From Amycolatopsis thermophila (lineage in GTDB: Bacteria; Actinomycetota; Actinomycetes; Mycobacteriales; Pseudonocardiaceae): DNA of 64,000 nucleotides. The stretch's first letter is position 1, and each line of letters begins with the position of its first letter. Positions 50,942 to 59,130 of this stretch are shown here, piece by piece. The notes beneath the pieces were generated by a model. That model did not search any database. It was not told the origin of the DNA and saw only the letters and a program-made list of their open reading frames with translations. The position numbers and the translations under genes were made by a program. Where the stretch lies: NCBI RefSeq assembly GCF_030814215.1, contig NZ_JAUSUT010000001.1, positions 5,208,001-5,272,000 of the forward strand, in the 5' to 3' direction.

Positions 50942-52171
50942 TCAGGCCGGGGTGGCCAGCGGCGCCGCCGGGTCGGCGAGGTGCTCCGGATCGACGGTGC
51001 GCCCGCTGCGGATGAGGTCCTTGACCGGGTCGATCCCCTCGTCCCACTGGTTCACGTGCAACCCCGCCACGACGCGGCCCCCGGCGAGCCAGAACGCCTG
51101 GAACGCCCGTGCCGCGAGGTCCCCGCGGACGACCAGCCGGTCGTAGCCGCCGGGCGGGAACCACCCGGCGAATTCCATGCCGAGGTCGTACTGGTCGGAG
51201 AAGAAGTACGGCAGCTCGTCGTAGCTGACCTCGTGCCCGAGGATCGCCCGCGCGGCCGCCGGGCCCTGCTTCAGCGCGGTCGCCCAGTGCTCGACGCGGA
51301 TGAGGCCGCGGTAGAACGGGTGGTAGGCGCGGGCGATGTCGCCGGCCGCGAAGACGTCGGGGTCGCCCGTGCGCAGCGACGCGTCGACCAGGACGCCGTC
51401 GTCGACCGTGAGCCGGGCCGCGGCGGCGAGCTCGGTCTCGGGCCGCGCGCCCACGCCGACGATGACGACATCCGCGGGGATCACCGTGCCGTCCGCGGTG
51501 ACCACAGTGGACACCCGGCTCGCGCCGCGCAGCTCGGCGACGCCGGTCCCGAGGCGGAAATCCACGCCGTGCGCTCGGTGGACGTCGGCGAAGAACCGGC
51601 CCAGCTCGGGCCCGAGTGGACCGTGCAGGGGAGTGGGGGCCGGTTCGACGACCGTGACCTCGCATCCCATCGTGCGCGCCGCGGCGGCCGTTTCCAGGCC
51701 GATCCACCCCGCGCCGACGACCACCACCCGGCCGCCTGCACCGAGTTCCGCGTGCAGGGCGTCGGCGTGCCGGAGGCGACGCAGGTAGTGCACGCCGTCC
51801 AGGTCGTGGCCCGGCACGCGCAGCCGCCGCGGCGACGAGCCGGTGGCCAGCAGGAGTTTGGTGTAGCCGATCCGTTCGCCGTCCTCGAGCTCGACCAGGT
51901 GCGCCGCCCGGTCGAGCCGCGTGACGCGGCGGCCCAGGACGAGTTCGATCCGGTTGCCGGCGTACCACTGCTCGTCGTGCAGGAACACGGCGTCCCGGCC
52001 CGTCTCGCCCAGCAGGTAGCCCTTGGACAGCGGCGGGCGGTCGTAGGGCCGGTCCGGTTCGGCGCCGACCAGCACGACACGGCCCGCGAAGCCTTCCGCG
52101 CGCAGGGTTTCGGCGGCCTTCGCGCCCGCGAGGCCCGCGCCGACGATGACGACGACGTTGTCGTGATCCAT
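50942..52171 (-). CDS. NAD(P)/FAD-dependent pyridine nucleotide-disulfide-type oxidoreductase
   Basis: A 409-residue flavoprotein. It has FAD motif VVVIVGAGLAGAKAAETLRA, NAD motif RVVVVGAGWIGLETAAAART, and the FAD-binding end VFAAGDIARAYHPFYRG. The DRPPLSKGYLLGE segment is typical of ferredoxin/rubredoxin reductases (BphA4, putidaredoxin reductase type). It would carry electrons from NAD(P)H to a small redox partner. It follows folE by 18 bp on the same strand, so they share a transcript; the reason for the pairing is not obvious. Confidence 0.92.
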   Translation of the reverse strand: MDHDNVVVIVGAGLAGAKAAETLRAEGFAGRVVLVGAEPDRPYDRPPLSKGYLLGETGRDAVFLHDEQWYAGNRIELVLGRRVTRLDRAAHLVELEDGERIGYTKLLLATGSSPRRLRVPGHDLDGVHYLRRLRHADALHAELGAGGRVVVVGAGWIGLETAAAARTMGCEVTVVEPAPTPLHGPLGPELGRFFADVHRAHGVDFRLGTGVAELRGASRVSTVVTADGTVIPADVVIVGVGARPETELAAAARLTVDDGVLVDASLRTGDPDVFAAGDIARAYHPFYRGLIRVEHWATALKQGPAAARAILGHEVSYDELPYFFSDQYDLGMEFAGWFPPGGYDRLVVRGDLAARAFQAFWLAGGRVVAGLHVNQWDEGIDPVKDLIRSGRTVDPEHLADPAAPLATPA

Positions 52172-52189
52172 GTCGATCTCCCGTGGTGG

Positions 52190-52813
52190 TCAGCCGGCGA
52201 TCCCGGTCAGGGCGAAGAACTCCTGCCGCGTCGCGCGGTCCTCCCGCAGCAGGCCGTGCACGGCGGAGGTGACCGTGCGCGATCCGGCGACCTGCACGCC
52301 CCGCAGCGACATGCACAGGTGCTCGGCCTCGATCACCACGCCGACACCCTTGGGTGCGAGGTGTTCCTGCAGCCAGTCGGCGACCTGCTGGGTGAGCCGT
52401 TCCTGCACCTGCAGGTCCCGGGCGAACAGCTCGACGACACGGGCCAGTTTGGACAGTCCGAGGATGCGGTCGCCCGGCAGGTACCCGACGTGGGCCACGC
52501 CGTGGAAGGGCAGCATGTGGTGCTCGCACAGCGACCACACCGGGATCCGCTTGGCGACCACCAGCTCGTCGTAGGCCTCGTCGTTGGGGAACGTCGTCAG
52601 CTGGAACTCGCGCGGGTTGAGCAGTTCCGCGTAGGACTTCGCGACGCGCCGCGGGGTGTCGGCCAGGTGCTCCGACGTGGGGTCCTTGCCCAGCGCGACG
52701 AGCAGGTCCCGGACCGCGCGTTCGGCCGCGGCCAGGTCGACGGTGCCGCGGCCGTGCACCACGTTCAGGTGCCGGACCGGCGCATCCAGGTCGCGCAGTT
52801 CGTTGACGGTCAC
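52190..52813 (-). CDS. folE: GTP cyclohydrolase I
   Basis: A 207-residue enzyme converting GTP to dihydroneopterin triphosphate, the first step of folate and pterin synthesis. Zinc ligands lie in SLCEHHMLPFHGVAHVGYLP (Cys, His) and EAEHLCMSLRGVQ (Cys); ILGLSKLARVVELFARDLQV is the conserved core. The start is a GTG at 52813. It is in an operon with a FAD oxidoreductase and diverges from a cysteine-rich regulator. No other folate genes are near, so this may be an extra, condition-specific copy. Confidence 0.93.
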   Translation of the reverse strand: MTVNELRDLDAPVRHLNVVHGRGTVDLAAAERAVRDLLVALGKDPTSEHLADTPRRVAKSYAELLNPREFQLTTFPNDEAYDELVVAKRIPVWSLCEHHMLPFHGVAHVGYLPGDRILGLSKLARVVELFARDLQVQERLTQQVADWLQEHLAPKGVGVVIEAEHLCMSLRGVQVAGSRTVTSAVHGLLREDRATRQEFFALTGIAG

Positions 52814-52828
52814 CAGCCCTCACCCCTT

Positions 52829-52893
52829 CTAAAAACAGGATGTGCTGACCTTAGAACGCCCGCGGAGTTTTCGTCAAACGTCACTTGTTTTAG
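52829..52893. promoter_or_regulatory. Inverted A-rich boxes in the divergent folE/regulator promoter
   Basis: CTAAAAACAG (52829-52838) and CTTGTTTTAG (52884-52893) are inverse copies with eight of ten bases the same. Each lies 10-16 bp upstream of a start codon, one for folE and one for the regulator. They are strongly A/T-rich for this genome and fit binding by the adjacent regulator. Confidence 0.55.
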
Positions 52894-52902
52894 AGTGGGG
52901 TG

Positions 52903-53562
52903 ATGGACGACGCAGTGTCGGCCGTCGCCGCTCTCGAGGAACCGACGCGCCGGCGACTCTACGACTACGTGGTGCGGCAGCCGGACCCGGTCGGCCGCGA
53001 CGAGGTCGCGGCCGCCACCGGCCTCCCGCGCGCCACGGTCGCGTTCCACCTCGACAAACTGGTCGCCGAGCAGCTGCTCGACGTCGGCTTCGAGCGCCGC
53101 ACCGGCCGCAGCGGGCCGGGAGCCGGGCGGCCGGCGAAGCTCTACCGGCGGTCCGGCCGGCAGGTGACGGTGTCCCTGCCCGAGCGCCGGTACGAGCTGG
53201 CCGGGACGCTGCTCGCGGGCGCGCTGGAGGAGGCGGACCGGACCGGGGGGCCACCGGGCCCGATCCTGCGCCGGCGCGCTCGTGAGCTCGGCGAACAGCT
53301 CGGCCGTACCGCGGTGGGTGTCCCGGTGGAGAGCATCTTCGAGGAGTACGGGTTCGAACCGCGCACCGGGCCCGGCGGGACGGTGTTCGCGAACTGCCCG
53401 TTCCACCGGCTCGCGCAGGAGCACACCGAACTGGTCTGCGGCATGAACCTGAGCTTTGCCGAAGGGCTGCTCGCCGGGCTGCGGTGCGCGGACCTCTCAG
53501 CCCGCCTCGAGCCGCTGCCGGGGGCCTGCTGCGTCCGCCTGCGCCCAGGGGTGCCGTCATGA
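52903..53562 (+). CDS. SufR-like helix-turn-helix regulator with cysteine cluster
   Basis: A 219-residue regulator. The N-terminus is a winged helix (RRRLYDYVVRQPDPVGRDEV, AAATGLPRATVAFHLDKLVA). The C-terminal part contains FANCPFHRLAQEHTELVCGM, with further cysteines in GLRCADLSARL and LPGACCVRL, like the Fe-S-binding region of SufR-type regulators. It may sense iron-sulfur status or redox and control folE and the oxidoreductase. A GTG lies three bases before the chosen ATG. It overlaps the zinc-ribbon gene by four bases. Confidence 0.85.
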   Translation: MDDAVSAVAALEEPTRRRLYDYVVRQPDPVGRDEVAAATGLPRATVAFHLDKLVAEQLLDVGFERRTGRSGPGAGRPAKLYRRSGRQVTVSLPERRYELAGTLLAGALEEADRTGGPPGPILRRRARELGEQLGRTAVGVPVESIFEEYGFEPRTGPGGTVFANCPFHRLAQEHTELVCGMNLSFAEGLLAGLRCADLSARLEPLPGACCVRLRPGVPS

Positions 53563-53717
53563 CGCCCGAGGAGCGCGAGCAGGTGCCCGACGAGGGTGGC
53601 GACCCGGCGTGCTGGCTGGCCCGGGTGTGCCCGGAGTGCGGCCTGGTCGCCGACGTCGACCCGCCGACCGTGTGTCAGCGGTGCGGGACCCGGCTGGAGA
53701 CCGGCGACCAGGGGTGA
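53559..53717 (+). CDS. Small zinc-ribbon protein
   Basis: A 52-residue protein with CPEC and CQRC pairs (VCPECGLVADVDPPTVCQRC) that likely hold a zinc or iron ion. The acidic N-terminus (TPEEREQVPDEGGDP) is otherwise featureless. It overlaps the regulator's stop by four bases (ATGA), so the two are translated together. It may be a partner or metal donor for the cysteine-rich regulator. Function unknown. Confidence 0.7.
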   Translation: MTPEEREQVPDEGGDPACWLARVCPECGLVADVDPPTVCQRCGTRLETGDQG

Positions 53718-53804
53718 GCGGCGCGGTGGGCGTGGCGGACGCTGCCGGTCACCGCCGCCCTTCCGCCTAAGCTGGAGCCCCGCGCCAGGAACAGGGAGGC
53801 TCTG

Positions 53805-54482
53805 GTGACCGAGACGACGGTGGCCGACGTGCTGGCCGAGCTGGCCGAGCTCGAGGACCCGAAAGCCCGCGCCGTCAACGAGAAACACGGCGACGACCAC
53901 GGCGTGAACCTCTCGAAGCTGCGCGCCCTGGCGAAGCGGCTGAAAACGCAGCAGGACCTCGCGCGCCGGCTGTGGGGGACGGGGGATTCCGCGGCGCGAC
54001 TGCTCGCGACCCTGATCTGCCGCCCGAAGGCGTTCGAGCGCGACGAGCTGGACGCCATGCTCCGTGAGGCACGCACGCCCAAGGTCCACGACTGGCTCGT
54101 GAACTACGTGGTGAAGAAGAGCCCGCACGCCGAAGAACTGCGCCGGTCCTGGTTCGCGGACCCGGATCCGGTCGTCGCCAGTGCGGGCTGGGCGCTGACC
54201 ACCGAACGGGTCCACAAGACACCCGCGGGTCTCGACCTCGCCGGACTGCTCGACACCATCGAGGCGCAGATGAAGGACGCCCCGGACCGGCTGCAGTGGG
54301 CGATGAACGCCTGCCTGGCCCAGATCGGGATCGACCACGCCGGGTACCGCGACCGCGCGCTGGACATCGGGGAGCGCCTCGAGGTGCTCAAGGACTACCC
54401 GACCCCACCGAACTGCACGTCCCCGTTCGCGCCCGTCTGGATCAGCGAGATGGTGCGCCGGCAGCACGAGCGGTCCGGCTAG
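53805..54482 (+). CDS. DNA alkylation repair (AlkD-like HEAT-repeat) protein
   Basis: A 225-residue protein of the AlkD/DNA-alkylation-repair family. It is composed of helical repeats (LSKLRALAKRLKTQQDLARR, LWGTGDSAARLLATLICRPK, DWLVNYVVKKSPHAEELRRS). AlkD-type enzymes remove alkylated bases without flipping them. Exact residues for catalysis (Trp and Asp in AlkD) are plausible but not assigned here. The GTG start has AGGGAGG upstream. It appears to be a stand-alone gene. Confidence 0.8.
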   Translation: MTETTVADVLAELAELEDPKARAVNEKHGDDHGVNLSKLRALAKRLKTQQDLARRLWGTGDSAARLLATLICRPKAFERDELDAMLREARTPKVHDWLVNYVVKKSPHAEELRRSWFADPDPVVASAGWALTTERVHKTPAGLDLAGLLDTIEAQMKDAPDRLQWAMNACLAQIGIDHAGYRDRALDIGERLEVLKDYPTPPNCTSPFAPVWISEMVRRQHERSG

Positions 54483-54797
54483 GCGGCAACCGGCTGGCCG
54501 CGCTGGGGCCGGTGTGCCACGCCGCCGAGAATCCAGCGGCTGGTCTTGGAAGCGGCGCTCCCGCGACAGTTCCGGCTCGCCGAGGTCGGCGAGGGCCCTC
54601 TCGTTGAGCTGGGTCCAGGAGCCTGCGTCGCCGGGCGCGGCCGGGATCGACCCGTGCCGGCGCGGCCCACCGCCGCAGGCCGAACTTCCCGGCGGCGCTC
54701 GATCTTCCCGTCTCTGCGCGCACTGGCGCGGGAGCTGCGCCCTGCCCCACGCCACCAGATCCGCACCGGCGAACCACCACCGGTGCGCGGCACCTCG
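54483..54797. other. Intergenic relic-like stretch
   Basis: 315 bp without a credible gene. Minus-strand frames read HRWWFAGADLVAWGRAQL and SWTQLNERALADLGEPEL before breaking. These look protein-derived but could not be matched to a family. It may be a decayed fragment. Confidence 0.3.
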
Positions 54798-55727
54798 TCA
54801 GGCGGGGATGAGGACGGTCTTGCCGGGCAGACGGCCGGCGTCGGAATCCGAGTGCACCGCGGGGAGTTCGGCCAGCGGGCGCCGGGCGGCGACGTCGATC
54901 CGCAGCTCCCCGGCGTCCACCCGGGCGACGAGGCCGGCGAGCTGGTCGGCCTTGCTCAGGGCGAAAACGCGCGTGGTGCGGATGCCGCGCCCCGGGTCGT
55001 CCGGGGGCGGGGTGGTGGTGCTGACCAGGGCCCCGCCGTCGGCGACGAGCCCGGCCAGCGCCGCGATCTCGCCGGGCGAGGTGGGCACCAGGTTGAGCAC
55101 GACGTCGAATCGCCGGCCCGCGTCGGTGACGGGGGTGGTGGTGTGGTCGATGAGCCGGTCGGCACCGTGGTCGCGGAGGCGGTCGGCGCTGCGCGGGCTC
55201 GCCGTCGCGGTGACGGTCGCGCCGGCCCGCCGGGCGAGCTGCACGGCGTAGCCGCCCACCGCGCCACCGGCCCCGTTGATCAGGATGGTCTGCCCGGACC
55301 GCAGGCCGGCGTGGTCGAACAGCGCCTGCCACGCCGTGAGCCCGACGGACGGCAGTGCCGCGGCGTCGGCCAGGTCGACGGTCTTCGGGGCCGCGGCGAG
55401 GACCTCGGCCGGCGCGAGTGCGTACTCGGCCGCCGCGCCGTCGGCGTCCAGCGGCAGGAACGCCACGACCGCGTCGCCCGCCTGCCAGCGGCCGACGCCG
55501 GGACCGGCCTCGGCGATCGTCCCGGCGAGGTCGATGCCCGGCACGTGGGGCAGGGCCAGCGGGAACACGTCCCGCAGGGCGCCGGCGCGGATGGCCGCGT
55601 CGACCGGGTTGAACGAGGTCGCCGCGACCTTCACCAGCACCTGCCCGGTGCCGGGGACCGGCGTCTCGGCCTCCTCGTGGACGAGCACATCGCTGTCGCC
55701 GTAGCGGTGGTAGCGCACTGCCTTCAT
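54798..55727 (-). CDS. NADPH:quinone oxidoreductase-like MDR protein
   Basis: A 309-residue zinc-free MDR. MKAVRYHRYGDSDVLVHEEA is the family start, and INGAGGAVGGYAVQLARRAG is the nucleotide-binding motif. Such enzymes reduce quinones or reactive enones. GAGGAGGAG precedes the ATG. It diverges from a MarR regulator with three operator copies between them, the typical set-up of an inducible defence against electrophiles or phenolics. Confidence 0.9.
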   Translation of the reverse strand: MKAVRYHRYGDSDVLVHEEAETPVPGTGQVLVKVAATSFNPVDAAIRAGALRDVFPLALPHVPGIDLAGTIAEAGPGVGRWQAGDAVVAFLPLDADGAAAEYALAPAEVLAAAPKTVDLADAAALPSVGLTAWQALFDHAGLRSGQTILINGAGGAVGGYAVQLARRAGATVTATASPRSADRLRDHGADRLIDHTTTPVTDAGRRFDVVLNLVPTSPGEIAALAGLVADGGALVSTTTPPPDDPGRGIRTTRVFALSKADQLAGLVARVDAGELRIDVAARRPLAELPAVHSDSDAGRLPGKTVLIPA

Positions 55728-55748
55728 GGTCTCCTCCTCGGACGGGTT

Positions 55749-55845
55749 GCTTCGATGTCGAAGCACTAGACCAGAGTAGCGTGTTTCGACATCGAAGCAA
55801 GTTGTCGCTGTCGCGACCGCCGCCACACTGCTTCCAAATCGAAGC
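55749..55845. promoter_or_regulatory. Three MarR-type operators in a divergent promoter
   Basis: GCTTCGATGTCGAAGC (55749-55764), GTTTCGACATCGAAGC (55783-55798) and GCTTCCAAATCGAAGC (55830-55845) are copies of one 16-bp palindrome. The first lies 21 bp from the quinone reductase start, the last right before the MarR gene. The regulator at 55861 is the obvious binder. Confidence 0.75.
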
Positions 55846-55860
55846 ATTATGCTGAGGGGT

Positions 55861-56376
55861 ATGGCGGATGACCTGCGTCCCGAGCAGCTGCAGACCTATT
55901 TCGCGCTCGTGGAGGCCACCGCCCTCCTCCACCACGCGGTCGAACAGCACCTGCGGGCGGACGGCGGCCTGAGCTACGTCCAGTTCCAGCTGCTGGCCCG
56001 GCTCGCCGGGTCCGCGGGCCAGCTGACGATGACCGAGCTGGCCGACGGCGTCGTCTACAGCCGCAGCGGCCTGACCCACCAGGCGGGCCTGCTGGAGAAG
56101 GCCGGCCTGGTCACGCGCGGCCCCAGTCCCGACGACCAGCGCGCCACGCTGGTCACCATCACCGACGCCGGGCGCGCCCTGGTCGAGAAGGTGCTGCCCG
56201 GTCACGTCGAGGTGGTGCGCAGCCTCCTGTTCGATCCACTGTCCGAAGAGGACCTGCCCCGCCTCGGTGACATCATGACCCGCGTCCGCGACCACATGCG
56301 CGCCCTGCCGCCCCGCTCGGTCACGACCCGCAAACGCCGCACCGCGACCGGCGACGACCGGCGAAGCCCGTCCTGA
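55861..56376 (+). CDS. MarR-family regulator
   Basis: A 171-residue winged-helix repressor (DGGLSYVQFQLLARLAGSAG, QLTMTELADGVVYSRSGLTH, LEKAGLVTRGPSPDDQRATL). The wing DDQRATLV is the MarR signature. An ATG at 55849 would add four residues and lies three bases after an operator; ATG 55861 follows GAGGGG closely, so the start is uncertain. It probably represses itself and the quinone reductase, and releases DNA upon binding a phenolic or oxidised ligand. Confidence 0.9.
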   Translation: MADDLRPEQLQTYFALVEATALLHHAVEQHLRADGGLSYVQFQLLARLAGSAGQLTMTELADGVVYSRSGLTHQAGLLEKAGLVTRGPSPDDQRATLVTITDAGRALVEKVLPGHVEVVRSLLFDPLSEEDLPRLGDIMTRVRDHMRALPPRSVTTRKRRTATGDDRRSPS

Positions 56377-56491
56377 CGCGTTTGCGGTCGCCGGCGCGGG
56401 AGTCGGCGGGTGCCACACCGGATGGCGGCGCCGGCCTGGCATCGCGCAATTCCCCGGCGGCGCCGAGGTCCGGATGGCGCGGGAGCTGTGG

Positions 56492-56599
56492 CCCTTGTGC
56501 GCCCCATCGCCAGAACCGGTGGCAGACCGTCTTCCGAGGCCCGTTCCGGTCCGGCAGGTCCCGCCACGCGATCCGGTCTCGCACTCGTGCGCGCCACAA
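56492..56599 (-). mobile_element. IS5-family transposase N-terminal fragment
   Basis: Minus-strand residues LWRARVRDRIAWRDLPDRNG and KTVCHRFWRWGAQG match the N-terminal helix region of IS5-type transposases (usual form RTGVPWRDLPERFG...KTVYNRFRRW). No more of the gene follows. It lies downstream of the C-terminal fragment at 56664, the wrong order for one element, so two insertions or a rearrangement are implied. Confidence 0.65.
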
Positions 56600-56663
56600 C
56601 CCGAGGTCGAACCAGCCAATCCGCCGCGCTGTGCGGACTCTCCCTAGGCCGTATCCGGGTAAG

Positions 56664-56887
56664 TCATCGGAGCCGGAGGATGATGGCGGCGATGGTGTGT
56701 TCGGCGTGGTAGCAGGCGGCGCGTTGGGCGGAGCGGGTGGCGAGGTCGCGGAACTGTTCGAGCCGGTTGAAGCAGCGTTCGACCACGTTGCGCCGCTTGT
56801 AGGTTTCGTGTCGCCGGCGTGGCCGCCGGTGGGCAGCACCCGAATCGGCAGGCCGCGCCCGTCGACGGCGAGGTGGATCAGTCGAGC
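56664..56887 (-). mobile_element. IS5-family transposase middle and C-terminal fragment
   Basis: On the minus strand, LIHLAVDGRGLPIRVLPTGG and HAGDT (middle of the DDE domain) are followed, in another frame, by TYKRRNVVERCFNRLEQFRD and LATRSAQRAACYHAEHTIAA, the transposase end. About ninety residues in between, including an acidic catalytic residue, are missing. The element is dead. The interval 56377-57024 otherwise has no gene. Confidence 0.75.
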
Positions 56888-57024
56888 ACCTGCCGGTGAT
56901 CCCGCCACCGCCGCCCCCGGCCGGACATCGGCGGCAGCAGCGGCTCACTCCACGCCCACGCCCGATCCATCACCTCACCCCGACCCACCACAACCCAAGA
57001 CCAAACCAGAACCCCAGAGCTCAC

Positions 57025-57849
57025 CTAGGCGTCCTTAGTGGACAGACGTCTGGCGGAACCGCCCCGTGCGGGAGGGGTTTCGTCGGCCCGGCGGGTGAGC
57101 ACCAGGGGGGCGTCCTCGGTGATGGCGACCGTGTGCTCGGAGTGGGCCGTGCGTGACCCGTCGGCCGAGCGGATCGTCCAGCCGTCGGCGTCGTGCACGA
57201 TCCGGTCGGTCGTGCGGGCGAACCAGGGTTCGAGTGCGAGGGTCAGCCCCGGCCGGAGCTTCAGGCCGCGGCCCGGGCGGCCCTTGTTGGGCACGTGCAG
57301 GTCCTCGTGCATGGTGCGGCCGATGCCGTGGCCCCCGAACTCGGTGTTGACCGGATAGCCGTAGTCGCGCGCCACGGTCCAGATCGCCGCCGAGATGTCA
57401 CCCAGCCGGTTGCCCGGGCGCGCCACCTCGATCGCCGCCTCCAGCGCTTCCTCGGTGGCGCGGATGATCCGCAGGTCCTCCTCGGCGGCGGTGCCGACGA
57501 CGATCGTGCGCGCCGAGTCGGCGACCCAGCCGTCGATGCCGACCGCGAGGTCCGCGGTGAGCACGTCCCCGTCCCGCAGCGTGTAGTCGTGGGGCAGGCC
57601 GTGCAGGACGGCGTCGTTGACGGACAGGCAGATGACGTTGCGGAACGGGCCCCTGCCGAAGGACGGGGCGTAGTCCCAGTAGCAGGACTCCGCCCCGCGC
57701 CGTTCGATCATGCCGCGCACGTGGTGCTCGAGGTCCAGGAGGTTGACGCCCACGTCGGCGAGCCGGCCGACCTCGGAGAGCACTTCGGCGACGAACCGCC
57801 CGGCCACGTGCATGCGGTCGATCTCCGCAGGCGTCTTCAGTTCGATCAC
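57025..57849 (-). CDS. map: Type I methionine aminopeptidase
   Basis: A 274-residue peptidase that removes N-terminal methionine. It has HGLPHDY, the first aspartates in LTADLAVGIDGWVADSARTI, the histidine in FGGHGIGRTMHEDLHV, and glutamates in LALEPWF and HSEHTVAI, i.e. the full di-metal set. The last 20 residues are extra (RRADETPPARGGSARRLSTK). It is far from ribosomal-protein genes, so it is probably a second, regulated copy. Twin palindromes lie just upstream of the ATG. Confidence 0.92.
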   Translation of the reverse strand: MIELKTPAEIDRMHVAGRFVAEVLSEVGRLADVGVNLLDLEHHVRGMIERRGAESCYWDYAPSFGRGPFRNVICLSVNDAVLHGLPHDYTLRDGDVLTADLAVGIDGWVADSARTIVVGTAAEEDLRIIRATEEALEAAIEVARPGNRLGDISAAIWTVARDYGYPVNTEFGGHGIGRTMHEDLHVPNKGRPGRGLKLRPGLTLALEPWFARTTDRIVHDADGWTIRSADGSRTAHSEHTVAITEDAPLVLTRRADETPPARGGSARRLSTKDA

Positions 57850-57871
57850 GACTACCTCGCGTCACAGGGTT

Positions 57872-57917
57872 GGTATAGTTATACCGAAACCCTAGCACGT
57901 GCCGGTATAGTTATACC
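57872..57917. promoter_or_regulatory. Twin palindromes upstream of map
   Basis: GGTATAGTTATACC occurs twice (57872-57885 and 57904-57917), 32 bp apart (three helical turns). The nearest copy is 22 bp before the map start. The A/T-rich arms could include a -10 element. The cognate regulator is not evident. Confidence 0.7.
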
Positions 57918-57924
57918 GCGCCGG

Positions 57925-58320
57925 TCAGTGGTCGTTGTACCACTGCGCGGTGTCCTGGTACGCGTACGGCGTGCCGCTCCGGTAGAGGTAGATCCGGAAG
58001 TTGACGTAGGCGTTCTCCGGGATGTCGTGCTCGCTCGCGTCGGTCGACCGGCAATTCCCGTTTCCGCCGACCTTGAGGGTGTATTCGCCGCCGTTCCAGT
58101 ACACGTCGACGCCGACCGCCCATCCGTCCGCTTCGATGTCGCAGACCTGGACGACGTCGCCGTGTTCGGTGAAGTACACGACGCCGCCGGGGTCGCCGTC
58201 GTTGGTGCGGACACTGTGGTCGGCGGCGGCGGCTTCCGGCGCGCCCAGCAGCGCCGCGGTGGTCAGCAGCCCGGCGCCGGCGAATCCGGTGATCATGCGC
58301 GAAATCTTCATCGTTGCCAT
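57925..58320 (-). CDS. Small secreted protein of unknown function
   Basis: A 131-residue protein with a Sec signal peptide: basic start (MATMKISRM), hydrophobic core (GFAGAGLLTTAALLGA) and a likely cleavage after APEAAAA. The mature part is about 97 residues, acidic and aromatic, with two cysteines (VQVCDIEADGW, NGNCRSTD) that may form a disulfide. Small strand-rich fold expected. No family recognised. An ATG nine bases further in (MKIS) could also start it. Confidence 0.7.
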   Translation of the reverse strand: MATMKISRMITGFAGAGLLTTAALLGAPEAAAADHSVRTNDGDPGGVVYFTEHGDVVQVCDIEADGWAVGVDVYWNGGEYTLKVGGNGNCRSTDASEHDIPENAYVNFRIYLYRSGTPYAYQDTAQWYNDH

Positions 58321-58471
58321 CGCAGGTGATCTTCGCAGTTCCGCCCCGCGCGAAGTGGACGTTCCGCTGATGGGCGGCGGCACGGTTCGCCCGTTTCAGG
58401 CCGCCGGGGCCGCCTCCGGTGCGGGTCCGGTGCGGTTGCGGTACGGACGCCGGGGAGCGGCTGGTTGCATG

Positions 58472-58493
58472 TTCTATGTCATAGACCATAGAA
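58472..58493. promoter_or_regulatory. Inverted repeat upstream of TetR gene 58523
   Basis: TTCTATG and CATAGAA form a perfect 7-bp inverted repeat around 8 bp, 29 bp before the GTG start. Inside, a smaller repeat (CTATG, CATAG) occurs. It is the likely autoregulatory operator of this TetR. Confidence 0.65.
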
Positions 58494-58522
58494 TCCGCGG
58501 CGTTCCGCGGGGAAGGAGGCCG

Positions 58523-59107
58523 GTGAGCCCTCGCAAGAGCGACAGTCGTGACCGGATGGTTCGCAGTGCCGTCTCGCTCCTGCGCGAACACGGCGCGAGC
58601 GCGACCAGCGTCGACCGGGTGCTCGCCCACAGCGGAGCCCCACGCGGGTCGGTCTACCACCACTTTCCCGGCGGGCGGACACAGCTGATCGAGGAGGCGG
58701 TGGTGCTCGCCGGGGACGTCATGACCGGCGTGATCGAGGCCGCCGCGGAGGCCGACGACCCGGTCGAAGCCGTCGACGCGTTCTTCGCGTTGTGGCGCGA
58801 CCGGCTCGTGCACGGCCGCTTCCGGGCCGGCTGCCCGATCGTCGCGGTCGCGGTGGAGGCCACCGACGACGCGCCCCAGCTCGCGCGTTCCGCGGCCGCG
58901 GCCTTCGCCCGCTGGCAGGAGGCGCTCACCGCGCTGTTCCGGCGGCACGGCCTGCCCGAGGAGCGCAGCCGCAGGCTCGCCGCGCTCATCATCGCCGCCG
59001 CGGAGGGCGCGCTGGTCCTGTGCCGGGCCCAGCAGAGCACGGCCCCCATCGAGGCGGCCGCCGCCGAGATCCACGACCTGCTCGTCCACGCCCTGCGCAC
59101 CCCGTGA
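58523..59107 (+). CDS. TetR-family regulator
   Basis: A 194-residue repressor (RDRMVRSAVSLLREHGASAT, SVDRVLAHSGAPRGSVYHHF) with a ligand domain of the type containing FRAGCPIVAVAVEATDDAP. The GTG at 58523 has GGAAGGAG upstream. It leads an operon with an enoyl-CoA hydratase-like protein 23 bp downstream and a thioesterase. It probably responds to an acyl-CoA or aromatic CoA ligand. Confidence 0.9.
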   Translation: MSPRKSDSRDRMVRSAVSLLREHGASATSVDRVLAHSGAPRGSVYHHFPGGRTQLIEEAVVLAGDVMTGVIEAAAEADDPVEAVDAFFALWRDRLVHGRFRAGCPIVAVAVEATDDAPQLARSAAAAFARWQEALTALFRRHGLPEERSRRLAALIIAAAEGALVLCRAQQSTAPIEAAAAEIHDLLVHALRTP

Positions 59108-59130
59108 CCGGAACCCGAAGGACCCCCCGC

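Noticed and set aside
54483-54797. Transposase relic next to the AlkD-like gene
   Set aside because: The peptides look protein-derived but could not be matched to any transposase block with confidence; kept only as an unassigned stretch.
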